The notes under the pieces are model-generated. The model saw only the letters and a program-made list of their open reading frames with translations. It had not been told where the DNA came from and did not search any database. The position numbers and the translations under genes were made by a program. A stretch of DNA of 54,307 bases from Ligilactobacillus salitolerans (GTDB lineage: Bacteria > Bacillota > Bacilli > Lactobacillales > Lactobacillaceae): NCBI RefSeq assembly GCF_003864415.1, contig NZ_BFFP01000013.1, positions 1 through 54,307 of the forward strand, in the 5' to 3' direction. This document shows, piece by piece, positions 17,554 to 25,441 of the stretch. Each line of letters starts with the position of its first letter. Within the stretch, counting starts at the first letter, position 1.

Positions 17554-17792
17554 GCTTTCTTGGTAGCTCGGACGTTACTTTGGCAGTCCAGCAGTATTTG
17601 CAGAACCTGAAAAGAGGTAGACATTTGAGTAATACCTTTTTACAATTTCATGCTAAAAAGCTATTTTTGAGTTGAATTTGCAATTCCGGTTATATTTTGG
17701 AAAACTCTTTTTTAAACTTAACTAATCATTATTGAATACAAACGTATTCTAATGTGTTATAATAAACCTGTAAAAAGATAGGAGGTTTTTGA

Positions 17793-18011
17793 ATGACTAC
17801 CACAACAACCATCAGAATGCCAGAAGACCAGTATAGGCAAGTCCAGGCCTTAGCATCATATGAAGGAATAAGCGTGTCTGCTTTCATGCGCAAAGCAATC
17901 CTTGAACAAGTTGAAGATGTTGAAGATTATGCAGATGGCATAAAAATTCTTAGCGAAAAGAATGAACGTATTTCTAGAGAAGACGTTCTTAAAGAGGTCT
18001 TATCGGACTAA
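17793..18011 (+). CDS. RelB-like ribbon-helix-helix antitoxin
   Basis: 72 residues. The N-terminal TTTIRMPEDQYRQVQALA, then GISVSAFMRKAI, form a ribbon-helix-helix DNA-binding unit. The acidic C-terminus would neutralise the toxin encoded by the next gene. TAGGAGG lies 8 bases before the ATG. Stop and next start overlap by one base (TAATG), the usual antitoxin-toxin coupling. The pair probably represses its own promoter; a TATAAT-like box is visible at about 17756. Confidence 0.9.
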   Translation: MTTTTTIRMPEDQYRQVQALASYEGISVSAFMRKAILEQVEDVEDYADGIKILSEKNERISREDVLKEVLSD

Positions 18012-18280
18012 TGTACACTTGGAAATTTGACAAGAAGGCATTTAAAAATTTTAAAAAGCTGGATCGCACCATCCAAAAAAGAATTATTAAATGGCTTGAT
18101 GACCATATAGAAGGAGCCGAGAATCCCCGCCAATGGGGAAAGGCTCTTGAAGGCGATAAAAAAACACTGTGGCGTTATCGTGTTGGCACTTTTCGTTTAA
18201 TTGCAGATATTGTTGATAACGAATTCGTAGTTTTAGTTCTTAAGACGGCTAAACGAAATGATGTTTATAAAAACAAATAG
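18011..18280 (+). CDS. RelE/ParE-family toxin
   Basis: 89 residues. Typical RelE fold landmarks are FDKKAFKNFKKLD at the N-terminus, WRYRVGTFRLIADI in the middle, and a final LVLKTAKRNDVYK with the basic/aromatic residues used for ribosome-dependent mRNA cleavage in RelE members. ParE-type gyrase poisons share the fold, so the target is not certain. Encoded immediately after its antitoxin with a one-base overlap. Confidence 0.9.
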   Translation: MYTWKFDKKAFKNFKKLDRTIQKRIIKWLDDHIEGAENPRQWGKALEGDKKTLWRYRVGTFRLIADIVDNEFVVLVLKTAKRNDVYKNK

Positions 18281-18296
18281 GACGCCAGTCAAAATC

Positions 18297-18347
18297 GAAA
18301 TAGCAGGGTAAGGGCCAATATTCAAATAACCCCTATCCTGCTATTTC
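18297..18347. terminator. Bidirectional terminator-like palindrome (family copy 1)
   Basis: GAAATAGCAGG and CCTGCTATTTC arms flank a 29-base loop in which GTAAGGG and CCCTAT extend the pairing. It separates the convergent toxin and abrB genes. Nearly the same arms occur at 28817-28867. Confidence 0.75.
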
Positions 18348-18405
18348 GCTGATTTTAGTCAACCACTCTACAAGCCCAAAATTGGTGAAGTCTCCTATCC
18401 AAATT

Positions 18406-18678
18406 TCAATCAAGTCCTTCACTTTCTATATCTTCTCCCCAGTCAATTTCTTTAGTATTGACATTCCCGAACTTCTTCTCTTGTTCTGCCACAATATCCC
18501 ACAGGTCTTGCTTTTTAGCAGCTATGGTTACTCGACTATTTGCTTCTATTTGCCACTCAATCGCGTCACTTGGACCTACTTCTAAGAAATCTCGTACTGT
18601 CTTAGGAATCGTGACTCGATTTTTGCTGGTTATTTTTGAGCGGACTATTGTTGAAATTAGACTTGGGACTAGATTCAC
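18406..18678 (-). CDS. AbrB/MazE-family DNA-binding protein (solitary antitoxin-like)
   Basis: 90 residues. A swapped-hairpin AbrB domain is visible as SKITSKNRVTIPKTVRDFLEVG. The acidic C-terminal tail (NTKEIDWGEDIESEG) is typical of PrlF/MazE antitoxins. The start is a GTG close behind GAGGGG. No toxin gene lies downstream on this strand, so it is an orphan antitoxin, a regulator, or acts with a partner elsewhere. Confidence 0.8.
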   Translation of the reverse strand: MNLVPSLISTIVRSKITSKNRVTIPKTVRDFLEVGPSDAIEWQIEANSRVTIAAKKQDLWDIVAEQEKKFGNVNTKEIDWGEDIESEGLD

Positions 18679-18830
18679 CCCTCGGCTTTCCTAGAAACTA
18701 TCTATTTTTGTCAAACTTAAGCTGGCAGATCCAAACCTTTTGTTACATTTCATCCTTCAATAATTTGCTGGTGTTTTGAATTAGTTTGGCAAACTTACTG
18801 CCAACGGGGTCCCTATTTCGTTCACCCGAC

Positions 18831-19078
18831 TTGGAACCAGACCGATCCCGTCTGGTGCCTTCTTCACCCGACTTGGAACCAGACTGATCTCGTCTGGTGC
18901 CTTCTTCGCCTAACTTGGAACCAGACTCATTCTGTCTGGTGCCTTCTTCGCCTGACTTTGAGCCAGACTGATTCTGTCTGGTGCCTTCTTCGCCTGACTT
19001 GGAACCAGACCGATCCTGTCTGGTGCCTTCTTCACCCGACTTGGAACCAGACTCATCCCAACCAGCTCATACTTCCAC
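18831..19078. repeat. Tandem 42-bp repeat array C (about 6 units)
   Basis: Units start at 18831, 18873, 18915, 18957, 18998 and 19040: period 42 bp with one 41-bp unit. Each contains ACCAGAC and GTCTGGT (or close variants) as inverted arms, flanked by CTTGG and GCCTTCTTC. It lies between the divergent abrB-like and GH92 genes. The rest of the gap (18679-18830 and 19079-19260) shows no gene. Confidence 0.92.
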
Positions 19079-19263
19079 CGATCTGCATCCTTCCCTCAAA
19101 TCAACTAGAGAATTTTATCCCGAGCCCCTGAATGTTTTAACTTGAAACCTTTAGGTATAACATTAAGCTTCCCCTGCCCGCTTTCCCAAACAAGTCCGCG
19201 CTAACAGGCAAAACATAAGAACCTAATTAAACTTCTTTGCTTTTTTGTTAAATTACGTTATTA

Positions 19264-19277
19264 TGTAAACGTATACA
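19264..19277 (+). promoter_or_regulatory. cre-like catabolite control site
   Basis: TGTAAACGTATACA matches the CcpA consensus TGWAANCGNTNWCA with one mismatch. It sits just before a TGTGATAAT extended -10-like box at about 19281-19289, in front of the GH92 gene. A CcpA-HPr complex bound here would repress in the presence of preferred sugars. Confidence 0.6.
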
Positions 19278-19361
19278 TTTTTGTGATAATTCGCACAGAA
19301 AGGAGGCCTTGTTTTTACTGTCGTTTGTTTGGGTGTTAGAACATAAAAGGAGTGAACTTAC

Positions 19362-22300
19362 ATGCAGAACTTTAAGCGCTGGAGGGCGCTGCTGACACTA
19401 GTGGGGGCTAGTGCGCTTTTTGGCTTGGCTGCCAATCTCGACCAAGCTCATGCTGACCAGACACTTTTCTCAACTTCCTTTGAAGCCGATGAAGACCAGA
19501 CATTTCCTGAAAATGAAGTCAATGACCGCCTTGGTTCCAGCAAGGTGGAGAATACCTTTGACTCCATTATTCCTGGGGATTTGACCAACCAGGTCGAACC
19601 GGATTCGATCAAGGGCAGCAAGGATTTTAACGATAACGAAACTAAACAGAAACTTTTTGACTCTGACCTGAGCACAAAATTCTTGTCCAACGAAAACGAC
19701 GGCAAGGATATTTGGGTCAGTTTTTCTTTGCCCAAAGCTCAAAAAATCGGGATCTACGCCATCAGTTCAGCCAACGATGAAGCTAGCCGCGACCCGAAGG
19801 ACTGGCAGCTTTACGGCAGTACCGACGGCAAAGAATGGGAGTCCATCGACAAGCAGACCGACCAGAAATTTAGCGGACGCAAGCAATGGCAAAAATATCA
19901 AGTCCAGCCCAAGCAAGCTTATCGCTACTACAAGCTGCAAGTTGAAAAGAATAATGGCGCCAACATGACGCAGTTATCCGAACTTAAAATTGGTACGAAC
20001 AACAAGGCGGATGATCCCGCAGCACAGCCAATGATGTCATCAACTCTGAGCACCGGTCCCAAGGACGCCTTAAATCAGCAGAACAATCTCGGCTGGACCG
20101 GCAAAAAAGCTCTGGAATTTAAGGGAAAGGTCTCGGCGTCAGGCAACGCCTATTCACATAACAACTTAATTGATGATTTAAACATCAAAGTCAAGCCTGA
20201 CACCAAGCTGCAGTATAAGATTTTCCCGTCTGACGGGCAGCATGACTACGATAACAAGTATGACTATCAATACACACCAATGTATGTCGCAATTAACCTG
20301 GAATTTACGGACGGCACTTTTCTCAGCCAGCTCAAGCCGCAAAGCACCGACAGCTTTGAGGTCACTCCGTCTGGCCAAGGCAGTTCACGCTCGCTGTATT
20401 ACAATCAGTGGAACCAGATCACGACTAATATCGGTCAGGTCGCCGCTGGCAAAACCATCAAGCGCGTGCTGGTCAGCTTCAACAAGCCAGATGCCCAAGC
20501 CGGCAAGACCTTTGACGACTTCATCGATGATGTCAAACTAGCCAACGGCTCCACTGGCACCACCACGGCTAAAAACAAGACCGACTATGTCAACACCTTG
20601 CGCGGCACCAACGCAACTGGTGATTTCTCCCGTGGTCTGAATGTCCCGGCAACGACCGTCCCGAATGGCTTTAACTTCTGGGCGCCAGCCACGAACTACA
20701 ATAGCAATGTGCTCTATGAATATCAAAACAACGGCGACCGGAAGTTCCAGTATATGACAGTCAGCCACGAACCATCGATCTGGGTCGGCGACCGCGGGAC
20801 CTGGCAGTTTATGGTCAACACTTCGATCGACAGTTCCAAGGTCACAAGCGGCCAGGACATCGACCATAACAAATACGCTTCGACCTTTGACCATGCCGAC
20901 GAAACCGCCAAACCGCAACTCTATTCGATCAAATTCCCAGCTAAATCCAACGCAGCTGGTGCTACGATGAGCCTGACGCCTAGCATGCACGGCGCGATCG
21001 CCCGCTTCCAATTTGATCCTGACGTTAAAAACAAGAACGTTGTCTTTGACTCGGCGCGTGGTAACGGCAGTCTAGAGTTTGCCCAAGATGGCAAGTCTTT
21101 CACAGCCATCACGCAACACGGCGACAACGGCATGCACCAGATGTATGTCTACGGTCAATTCGACAAACCGGTTCAGTCCAGCAAGGTCGAAAACTCCAAG
21201 CAAGGAATCGTTTCTTTCAAAGACAACGATGTTTCCATGAAAGTTGCCACCTCATTTGTCAGTGCTAAACAAGCGCAAAAGAACTATGAGCTTGAATTAG
21301 CCCAGGAAAGCTTCGCCAGCCTGCAGCAAAAAACAACTGACCAGTGGGAACAGATCATGAACAAGATCCAAGTCAAGGGTGCCACCCATAACCAGCTTGT
21401 GACCCTTTACTCCAATATGTACCGGCTTTATATGTATCCAAACTTCTACGGTGAAAACCAAGGAACAGCCGCTAAACCGGATTGGGTCCACAGTGATCCG
21501 TACAGCGGTTCAATGAGCCAACCAGTCGTGAAACCAGGCAAGATGTACTACAATAACGGCTTCTGGGACACCTACCGGACGGCTTGGTCGGCATACTCCC
21601 TGCTCTCACCAGCCAAAGAATCCGAGTACCTGGATGGGCTAGTGCAGCATTACCGTGACCAAGGCTGGGTCCCACGTTGGATCGCGCCAGGCGGGACTAA
21701 CAGTATGGTTGGGACCAGCTCCGACATTATTTTTGCCGACGCGATGATGAAAGGTATTCCATTTGACCAGCAAGATGCCTATCAGTCAGCGATTAAGAAC
21801 GCTTCGGTCCGCTCCGATAACTTGACCAATGGCGGACGTAAAGCCTTAAATCAGTCAGCCTTTCTGGGTTATGTTCCTTTGGAAAAAGACAACTTCGGCT
21901 TATCCTGGTCGCTGGAAGGCTATATTAACGACTGGGGCATCTACCAGATGGCCAAGAAACAACATCGTTTCGCCGAGGCAGAGTACTACAAGAACCGGGC
22001 TTTGACCTATGTCAAAATGTTTGACGGCAGCGGCAAAACAGCCACTGACAAGTGGTTGAAAGGCAAGAAGACAGACGGTTCATGGTCAACGACCGCCAGC
22101 AGCTTCGATCCACGTTCCTGGAGCCGGGACTACACGGAAACCGATGCTTACAACATGGCAGTCTCCGTCCCGCAAGATGGTAATGGGCTGGCCAACCTCT
22201 ACGGCGGACCAACGGCACTGGCTCAAAAGATCGACCAGATCCTGACCACGCCTGGCGACTTCACGACCGATGGCGGTGTGATCCACGAAATGCGCGAGCA

Positions 22301-23216
22301 GCGTGAAGTCAAGCTCGGCCAATACGGCCATAGCAACCAGCCGGCGCATAATATCCTGTATATGTATGCCTTCTCGAGTCAACCTTGGAAGACCCAGAAG
22401 TATGTCCGGGATGTCTTACAACGACTCTATGTCGGTTCTGACTTCGGTCAAGGTTATGTCGGCGATGAAGATAACGGCGAGCAGTCCGCTTGGTATATCC
22501 TTTCTGCACTAGGGATCTACCCGCAGAATTTAGGTTCCAACCAGTTCGTCCTAGGTTCCCCGCTCTTTAAGGAAGCCAAAGTCCAACTGCCAAACGGCAA
22601 GTCGCTGACAGTCCAAGCGCCAAATAACAGCCAGCAAAACGTCTATGTCGACAGCGTTTATCTCAACGGACGTAAAATCAACAATCTCTACCTGGATTAC
22701 AAGCAGTTGATGCACGGCGGGACCTTACGCTTTAATATGTCAGCTCGGCCAAATAAGTTCCGCGGTACGCAAGCATGGCAAAAACCGGAGTCACTGACCA
22801 AGGGCAAAAAGACGCCAACCGTCAAAACCGATGCTTTTGATCAAGGCAAAGTCACCAGCAACTTAAGTGACGGTAAGAACCTGACCGATAACAACAGTGA
22901 GACGGCGGCAAACGTTAAAGATGGTTCTACTCTGGATGTCACGCTTGACCAAGCCCGCAGACTCGACTTGCTGACACTGTCAAACGAAGATCAAAACACC
23001 AAGTTTAAGTCGGTTGAACTCAAGGGTTCACGCGATGGCAAGCACTGGTACAAGGTCGACAAGATCAACCACGTTGACTTCACCTATGCTAAATCAACTA
23101 AACCATTCTTACTCAAGAAGAATTTCCACGCTTATAAGCACTACCGGCTTGAATTTAAAGGCGGCAGCGGCAAGATCGGGGAAGTTGAATTGTTAGGGAA
23201 AATGGGAGAAAAGTAG
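19362..23216 (+). CDS. Secreted GH92-family alpha-mannosidase with discoidin-like domains
   Basis: 1284 residues. An N-terminal signal peptide (KRWRALLTLVGASALFGLAA, cleavage likely after AHA/DQ) is followed by an F5/8 type C (CBM32-like) module at ~95-210, a GH92 beta-sandwich and (alpha/alpha)6 catalytic region at ~240-1150, and a second discoidin-like module at ~1180-1280. GH92 landmarks include NNGFWDTYRTAW, GTSSDIIFADAMMKG, QYGHSNQPAHN and GYVGDEDNGEQSAWYILSALG, the last holding the catalytic acidic region. These calcium-dependent exo-mannosidases act on yeast mannan or N-glycans. No LPxTG anchor is present, so it is released or held by the carbohydrate modules. AAAGGAG precedes the ATG. 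Confidence 0.92.
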   Translation: MQNFKRWRALLTLVGASALFGLAANLDQAHADQTLFSTSFEADEDQTFPENEVNDRLGSSKVENTFDSIIPGDLTNQVEPDSIKGSKDFNDNETKQKLFDSDLSTKFLSNENDGKDIWVSFSLPKAQKIGIYAISSANDEASRDPKDWQLYGSTDGKEWESIDKQTDQKFSGRKQWQKYQVQPKQAYRYYKLQVEKNNGANMTQLSELKIGTNNKADDPAAQPMMSSTLSTGPKDALNQQNNLGWTGKKALEFKGKVSASGNAYSHNNLIDDLNIKVKPDTKLQYKIFPSDGQHDYDNKYDYQYTPMYVAINLEFTDGTFLSQLKPQSTDSFEVTPSGQGSSRSLYYNQWNQITTNIGQVAAGKTIKRVLVSFNKPDAQAGKTFDDFIDDVKLANGSTGTTTAKNKTDYVNTLRGTNATGDFSRGLNVPATTVPNGFNFWAPATNYNSNVLYEYQNNGDRKFQYMTVSHEPSIWVGDRGTWQFMVNTSIDSSKVTSGQDIDHNKYASTFDHADETAKPQLYSIKFPAKSNAAGATMSLTPSMHGAIARFQFDPDVKNKNVVFDSARGNGSLEFAQDGKSFTAITQHGDNGMHQMYVYGQFDKPVQSSKVENSKQGIVSFKDNDVSMKVATSFVSAKQAQKNYELELAQESFASLQQKTTDQWEQIMNKIQVKGATHNQLVTLYSNMYRLYMYPNFYGENQGTAAKPDWVHSDPYSGSMSQPVVKPGKMYYNNGFWDTYRTAWSAYSLLSPAKESEYLDGLVQHYRDQGWVPRWIAPGGTNSMVGTSSDIIFADAMMKGIPFDQQDAYQSAIKNASVRSDNLTNGGRKALNQSAFLGYVPLEKDNFGLSWSLEGYINDWGIYQMAKKQHRFAEAEYYKNRALTYVKMFDGSGKTATDKWLKGKKTDGSWSTTASSFDPRSWSRDYTETDAYNMAVSVPQDGNGLANLYGGPTALAQKIDQILTTPGDFTTDGGVIHEMREQREVKLGQYGHSNQPAHNILYMYAFSSQPWKTQKYVRDVLQRLYVGSDFGQGYVGDEDNGEQSAWYILSALGIYPQNLGSNQFVLGSPLFKEAKVQLPNGKSLTVQAPNNSQQNVYVDSVYLNGRKINNLYLDYKQLMHGGTLRFNMSARPNKFRGTQAWQKPESLTKGKKTPTVKTDAFDQGKVTSNLSDGKNLTDNNSETAANVKDGSTLDVTLDQARRLDLLTLSNEDQNTKFKSVELKGSRDGKHWYKVDKINHVDFTYAKSTKPFLLKKNFHAYKHYRLEFKGGSGKIGEVELLGKMGEK

Positions 23217-23242
23217 CACCGACTTTTCGCTTGTAACACAGA

Positions 23243-23289
23243 AAAATCACATCGGAGTCCAATTTATGGATACTCCGATGTGATTTTTT
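23243..23289 (+). terminator. Terminator of the GH92 gene
   Basis: AAAATCACATCGGAGT pairs with ACTCCGATGTGATTTT, followed by a T-run. It is nearly symmetric, so it can also stop leftward transcription. Confidence 0.9.
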
Positions 23290-23330
23290 TCTGTCTCTAG
23301 ATGAAGCATAATCTTTCTGGACCTAAACTT

Positions 23331-23906
23331 TCAGCAAATCAGCCAAATAAAAATAATTCTCCCCAAACCTCGTAAGCTGTGTTTACGCTGCATTTCAACT
23401 TTAACTTCCTGAATAGCCTGAACAAGCCCTCCTGGATCGTCCGCCCACAGCTGAAAAACATGGTCATATTTTTTAATGGAGGCAATTCCTAATCCATCTG
23501 GTTTCTTCTCTCTAAAAAATGCACTGGGCTTTTTCTTCTTACCCTTGATATATGGTTTATTTTTGTACTTTTCATATCGCACAAGCCATTCTCTATCATA
23601 ATGAAGGTGAATCGCTTCAATTTCCTCGCGAGTAATATAATAGTTAATGGATTCAATCTGTTTGGATAACTTTGAAATTGGTAGTTTACGATCGGGATCA
23701 TCCATCAGGACAAAAATCCTAATATTTTCTTCGAATTCATGGCTCAAAAATTCGCTAGCATATCTCTTGGCATTGAGACCCTCATAAACATAATCACCAT
23801 CTGCATTTTCAATTAATGAATCTCGGCCAATTATCAGCAAGTCATTTTCCAATAGGATGTCAATAATAGCATGTTCACTTGCCCCCTAAACAATGATACT
23901 ATTCAC
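23331..23906 (-). pseudogene. TOPRIM-like partner of AAA ATPase, interrupted by an amber codon
   Basis: From a GTG at 23906 the frame reads VNSIIV, then TAG at 23888-23886, then GASEHAIIDILLENDLLIIG and on to a stop at 23331. Restoring the stop to GAG gives IIVEGASEHAII, the N-terminal TOPRIM motif with its catalytic Glu. A later FVLMDDPDRK resembles the TOPRIM Asp motif. The GTG overlaps the ATPase stop codon (GTGAATAG), typical of coupled genes. As written, only a 6-residue peptide or a version restarting at TTG 23852 (173 residues, lacking the Glu) can be made. The gene is probably inactivated unless the stop is suppressed. Relatives may be the small subunits of RloAB, AbiL or PARIS-type systems. 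Confidence 0.75.
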
Positions 23907-25140
23907 CCCGCTCACCACGATTCTTCTTGGAAGTGGAACTCACCTTTCTAACTTGAGGACTATTATGCTCAATAATTGTTTGCCGCAGTTTTCTCAGTCT
24001 TTCATAACTTGGAGCTGTACCATTCAGCGCATTGCTTCCAAAAATATCACTATTTTTCAGCTCAGTCCTAATATTTTCTTCATTCATACGATGCACTTCA
24101 GTTTCTTTATTGCGGGTTAAGACATATTCTTCATCTTTGCGCTTTAAATCATCAGTTAGTTCAATGTAGTGAGACGAATATATAAGTGTACTTTTATTAA
24201 CATTGACCCTTGGATCAGTAAAAAATCCTATAAAGTCCCTAACAATTTGTTTGTTAACATGCAATTCAATTTCATCAACAAGGAGAGTTGCGCCACTTCT
24301 CAGTGCCGTTAAAAACTCAAAGAATAGAGTGATGCCTTTAACCGTACCAGAAGAAACATACTTTCCAATATCATTAAAGTCCGCCACAGTTATTTGTCGT
24401 TCACTATTTTTAAACTTCAATTTATAGCCAATCGTGTTATTATCTTCGTCGACTTGATATTTCAAATAGTCTATAGAGTTATCCAAATATTCTAGCAATT
24501 CTGTTGGAGTTTCATCAGAAAAACTCTGTACAACATTTCTATCGGTTATCGGAACTGTTGATAACACTTCATAAACATTGGCTGTTTGATTATAAATTCG
24601 AAAAATTGAATCCTCCGAACTTAACAATCTCAATTCATTATCGCTTAACTTAGAGCGGTGCACTTCTGGTGCCTGACCATCAAATTCAAAGTACCGTGAT
24701 TTGGGAACTTTTACATTTGAATGAAACACTTTTTCATCACTGATTCTCCAAACAGGCAGATCACGGTCATTAAAAGTCTCATTAAAGGACGTTTCAACAC
24801 GATATCTGTCGCCTTCGTTGGAAGCAAGAAAACCTATTATTTCAATCGAATCTTTGCGTGGCCAAAAGGATTTAAATAAATCTGTTTGATCGATAGACAG
24901 TGATTCCAGATAAAAATCATTCAATCCTTTGAAAATATTCATTAAGGTACTCTTGCCAGTAGCATTGATACCGACCAGTCCAATTGTTTTATTGATCGTT
25001 AAAACATCATTAAATGCCGTTACTCGTTTTTTGGTTTTACTTGTAACTTGGCCAGCTGTTTGAATAGTGAACTTAGTCCCATCTTCAAACAAAGAGTGAC
25101 CGGAAATTTGAAAACCAATTAATTTGATTGCTTTCACCAT
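23899..25140 (-). CDS. AAA family ATPase (OLD/RloA/AbiL-like)
   Basis: 413 residues. Walker A is VGINATGKST at about 56-66; Walker B is LLVDEIELHVN near residue 290; YSSHYIELTDD follows as the sensor/H-loop region of ABC-type AAA_15/AAA_21 ATPases. The middle third is poorly conserved. Such ATPases pair with TOPRIM or other nucleases in abortive-infection systems, where the ATPase senses phage and releases the effector. Here the effector gene directly downstream carries an amber stop. GGAGG lies before the ATG. A 19-bp perfect palindrome and a possible attenuator lie upstream. Confidence 0.85.
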   Translation of the reverse strand: MVKAIKLIGFQISGHSLFEDGTKFTIQTAGQVTSKTKKRVTAFNDVLTINKTIGLVGINATGKSTLMNIFKGLNDFYLESLSIDQTDLFKSFWPRKDSIEIIGFLASNEGDRYRVETSFNETFNDRDLPVWRISDEKVFHSNVKVPKSRYFEFDGQAPEVHRSKLSDNELRLLSSEDSIFRIYNQTANVYEVLSTVPITDRNVVQSFSDETPTELLEYLDNSIDYLKYQVDEDNNTIGYKLKFKNSERQITVADFNDIGKYVSSGTVKGITLFFEFLTALRSGATLLVDEIELHVNKQIVRDFIGFFTDPRVNVNKSTLIYSSHYIELTDDLKRKDEEYVLTRNKETEVHRMNEENIRTELKNSDIFGSNALNGTAPSYERLRKLRQTIIEHNSPQVRKVSSTSKKNRGERGE

Positions 25141-25152
25141 TCATTCCTCCAA

Positions 25153-25171
25153 ATTACATATATTATGTAAT
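25153..25171 (-). promoter_or_regulatory. Palindrome upstream of the AAA ATPase gene
   Basis: ATTACATA and TATGTAAT flank a 3-base centre, 12 bases upstream of the ATPase start and just behind a TATGATAAT box. It is well placed as an operator; the binding protein is unknown. Confidence 0.55.
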
Positions 25172-25215
25172 TATCATAACTCTCTTAAGGATGAATGTAT
25201 ACAGAAAACCTTCAG

Positions 25216-25302
25216 AAAAAAAGCGAGCAATCACAATGATCACTCGCTCCAAACTAGCTTTCGGCAGAGCCTGAGCTAGCTAACGGATTTCCGTTATTTC
25301 AT
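25216..25302 (-). ncRNA. Candidate small RNA or leader with three hairpins
   Basis: A consensus promoter at 25337-25309 predicts a start near 25302. The transcript then folds as AACGGA/TCCGTT, CTAGCT...AAGCTAG, and a terminator GCGAG(T)...GCTCGC ending in seven U. The length is about 87 nt with no open frame. Because the AAA ATPase gene lies just downstream on the same strand, it could be an independent sRNA or a transcription-attenuating leader. Confidence 0.5.
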
Positions 25303-25308
25303 AAGAAC

Positions 25309-25337
25309 ACTATACTCTTAGACCGTTACATCGGCAA
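25309..25337 (-). promoter_or_regulatory. Promoter of the candidate small RNA/leader
   Basis: Minus-strand -35 TTGCCG (25337-25332) and -10 TATAGT (25314-25309) are separated by exactly 17 bases. Confidence 0.6.
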
Positions 25338-25441
25338 TTATTTTGTTAGTTAAGTCATGGCAAACAATGTTCTCATACCACTACTACCACAGGTTAAACT
25401 CCATGGTTGTCGACTTAAGAGCTTATTCCCATTTACTCCGT

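Noticed and set aside
4799-19078. 42-bp arrays as CRISPR
   Set aside because: Units are repeated end to end without unique spacers, contain internal inverted repeats, and no cas genes are near.
19301-19361. Leader peptide before the GH92 gene
   Set aside because: GAAAGGAGG is followed by a TTG at too short a distance and the frame runs out of register into the GH92 gene without a nearby stop.
25216-25302. Small RNA as a tracrRNA
   Set aside because: AAATAACGGAAATCCGTTA resembles the Cas9 nexus hairpin, but no anti-repeat, CRISPR array or cas9 is present.
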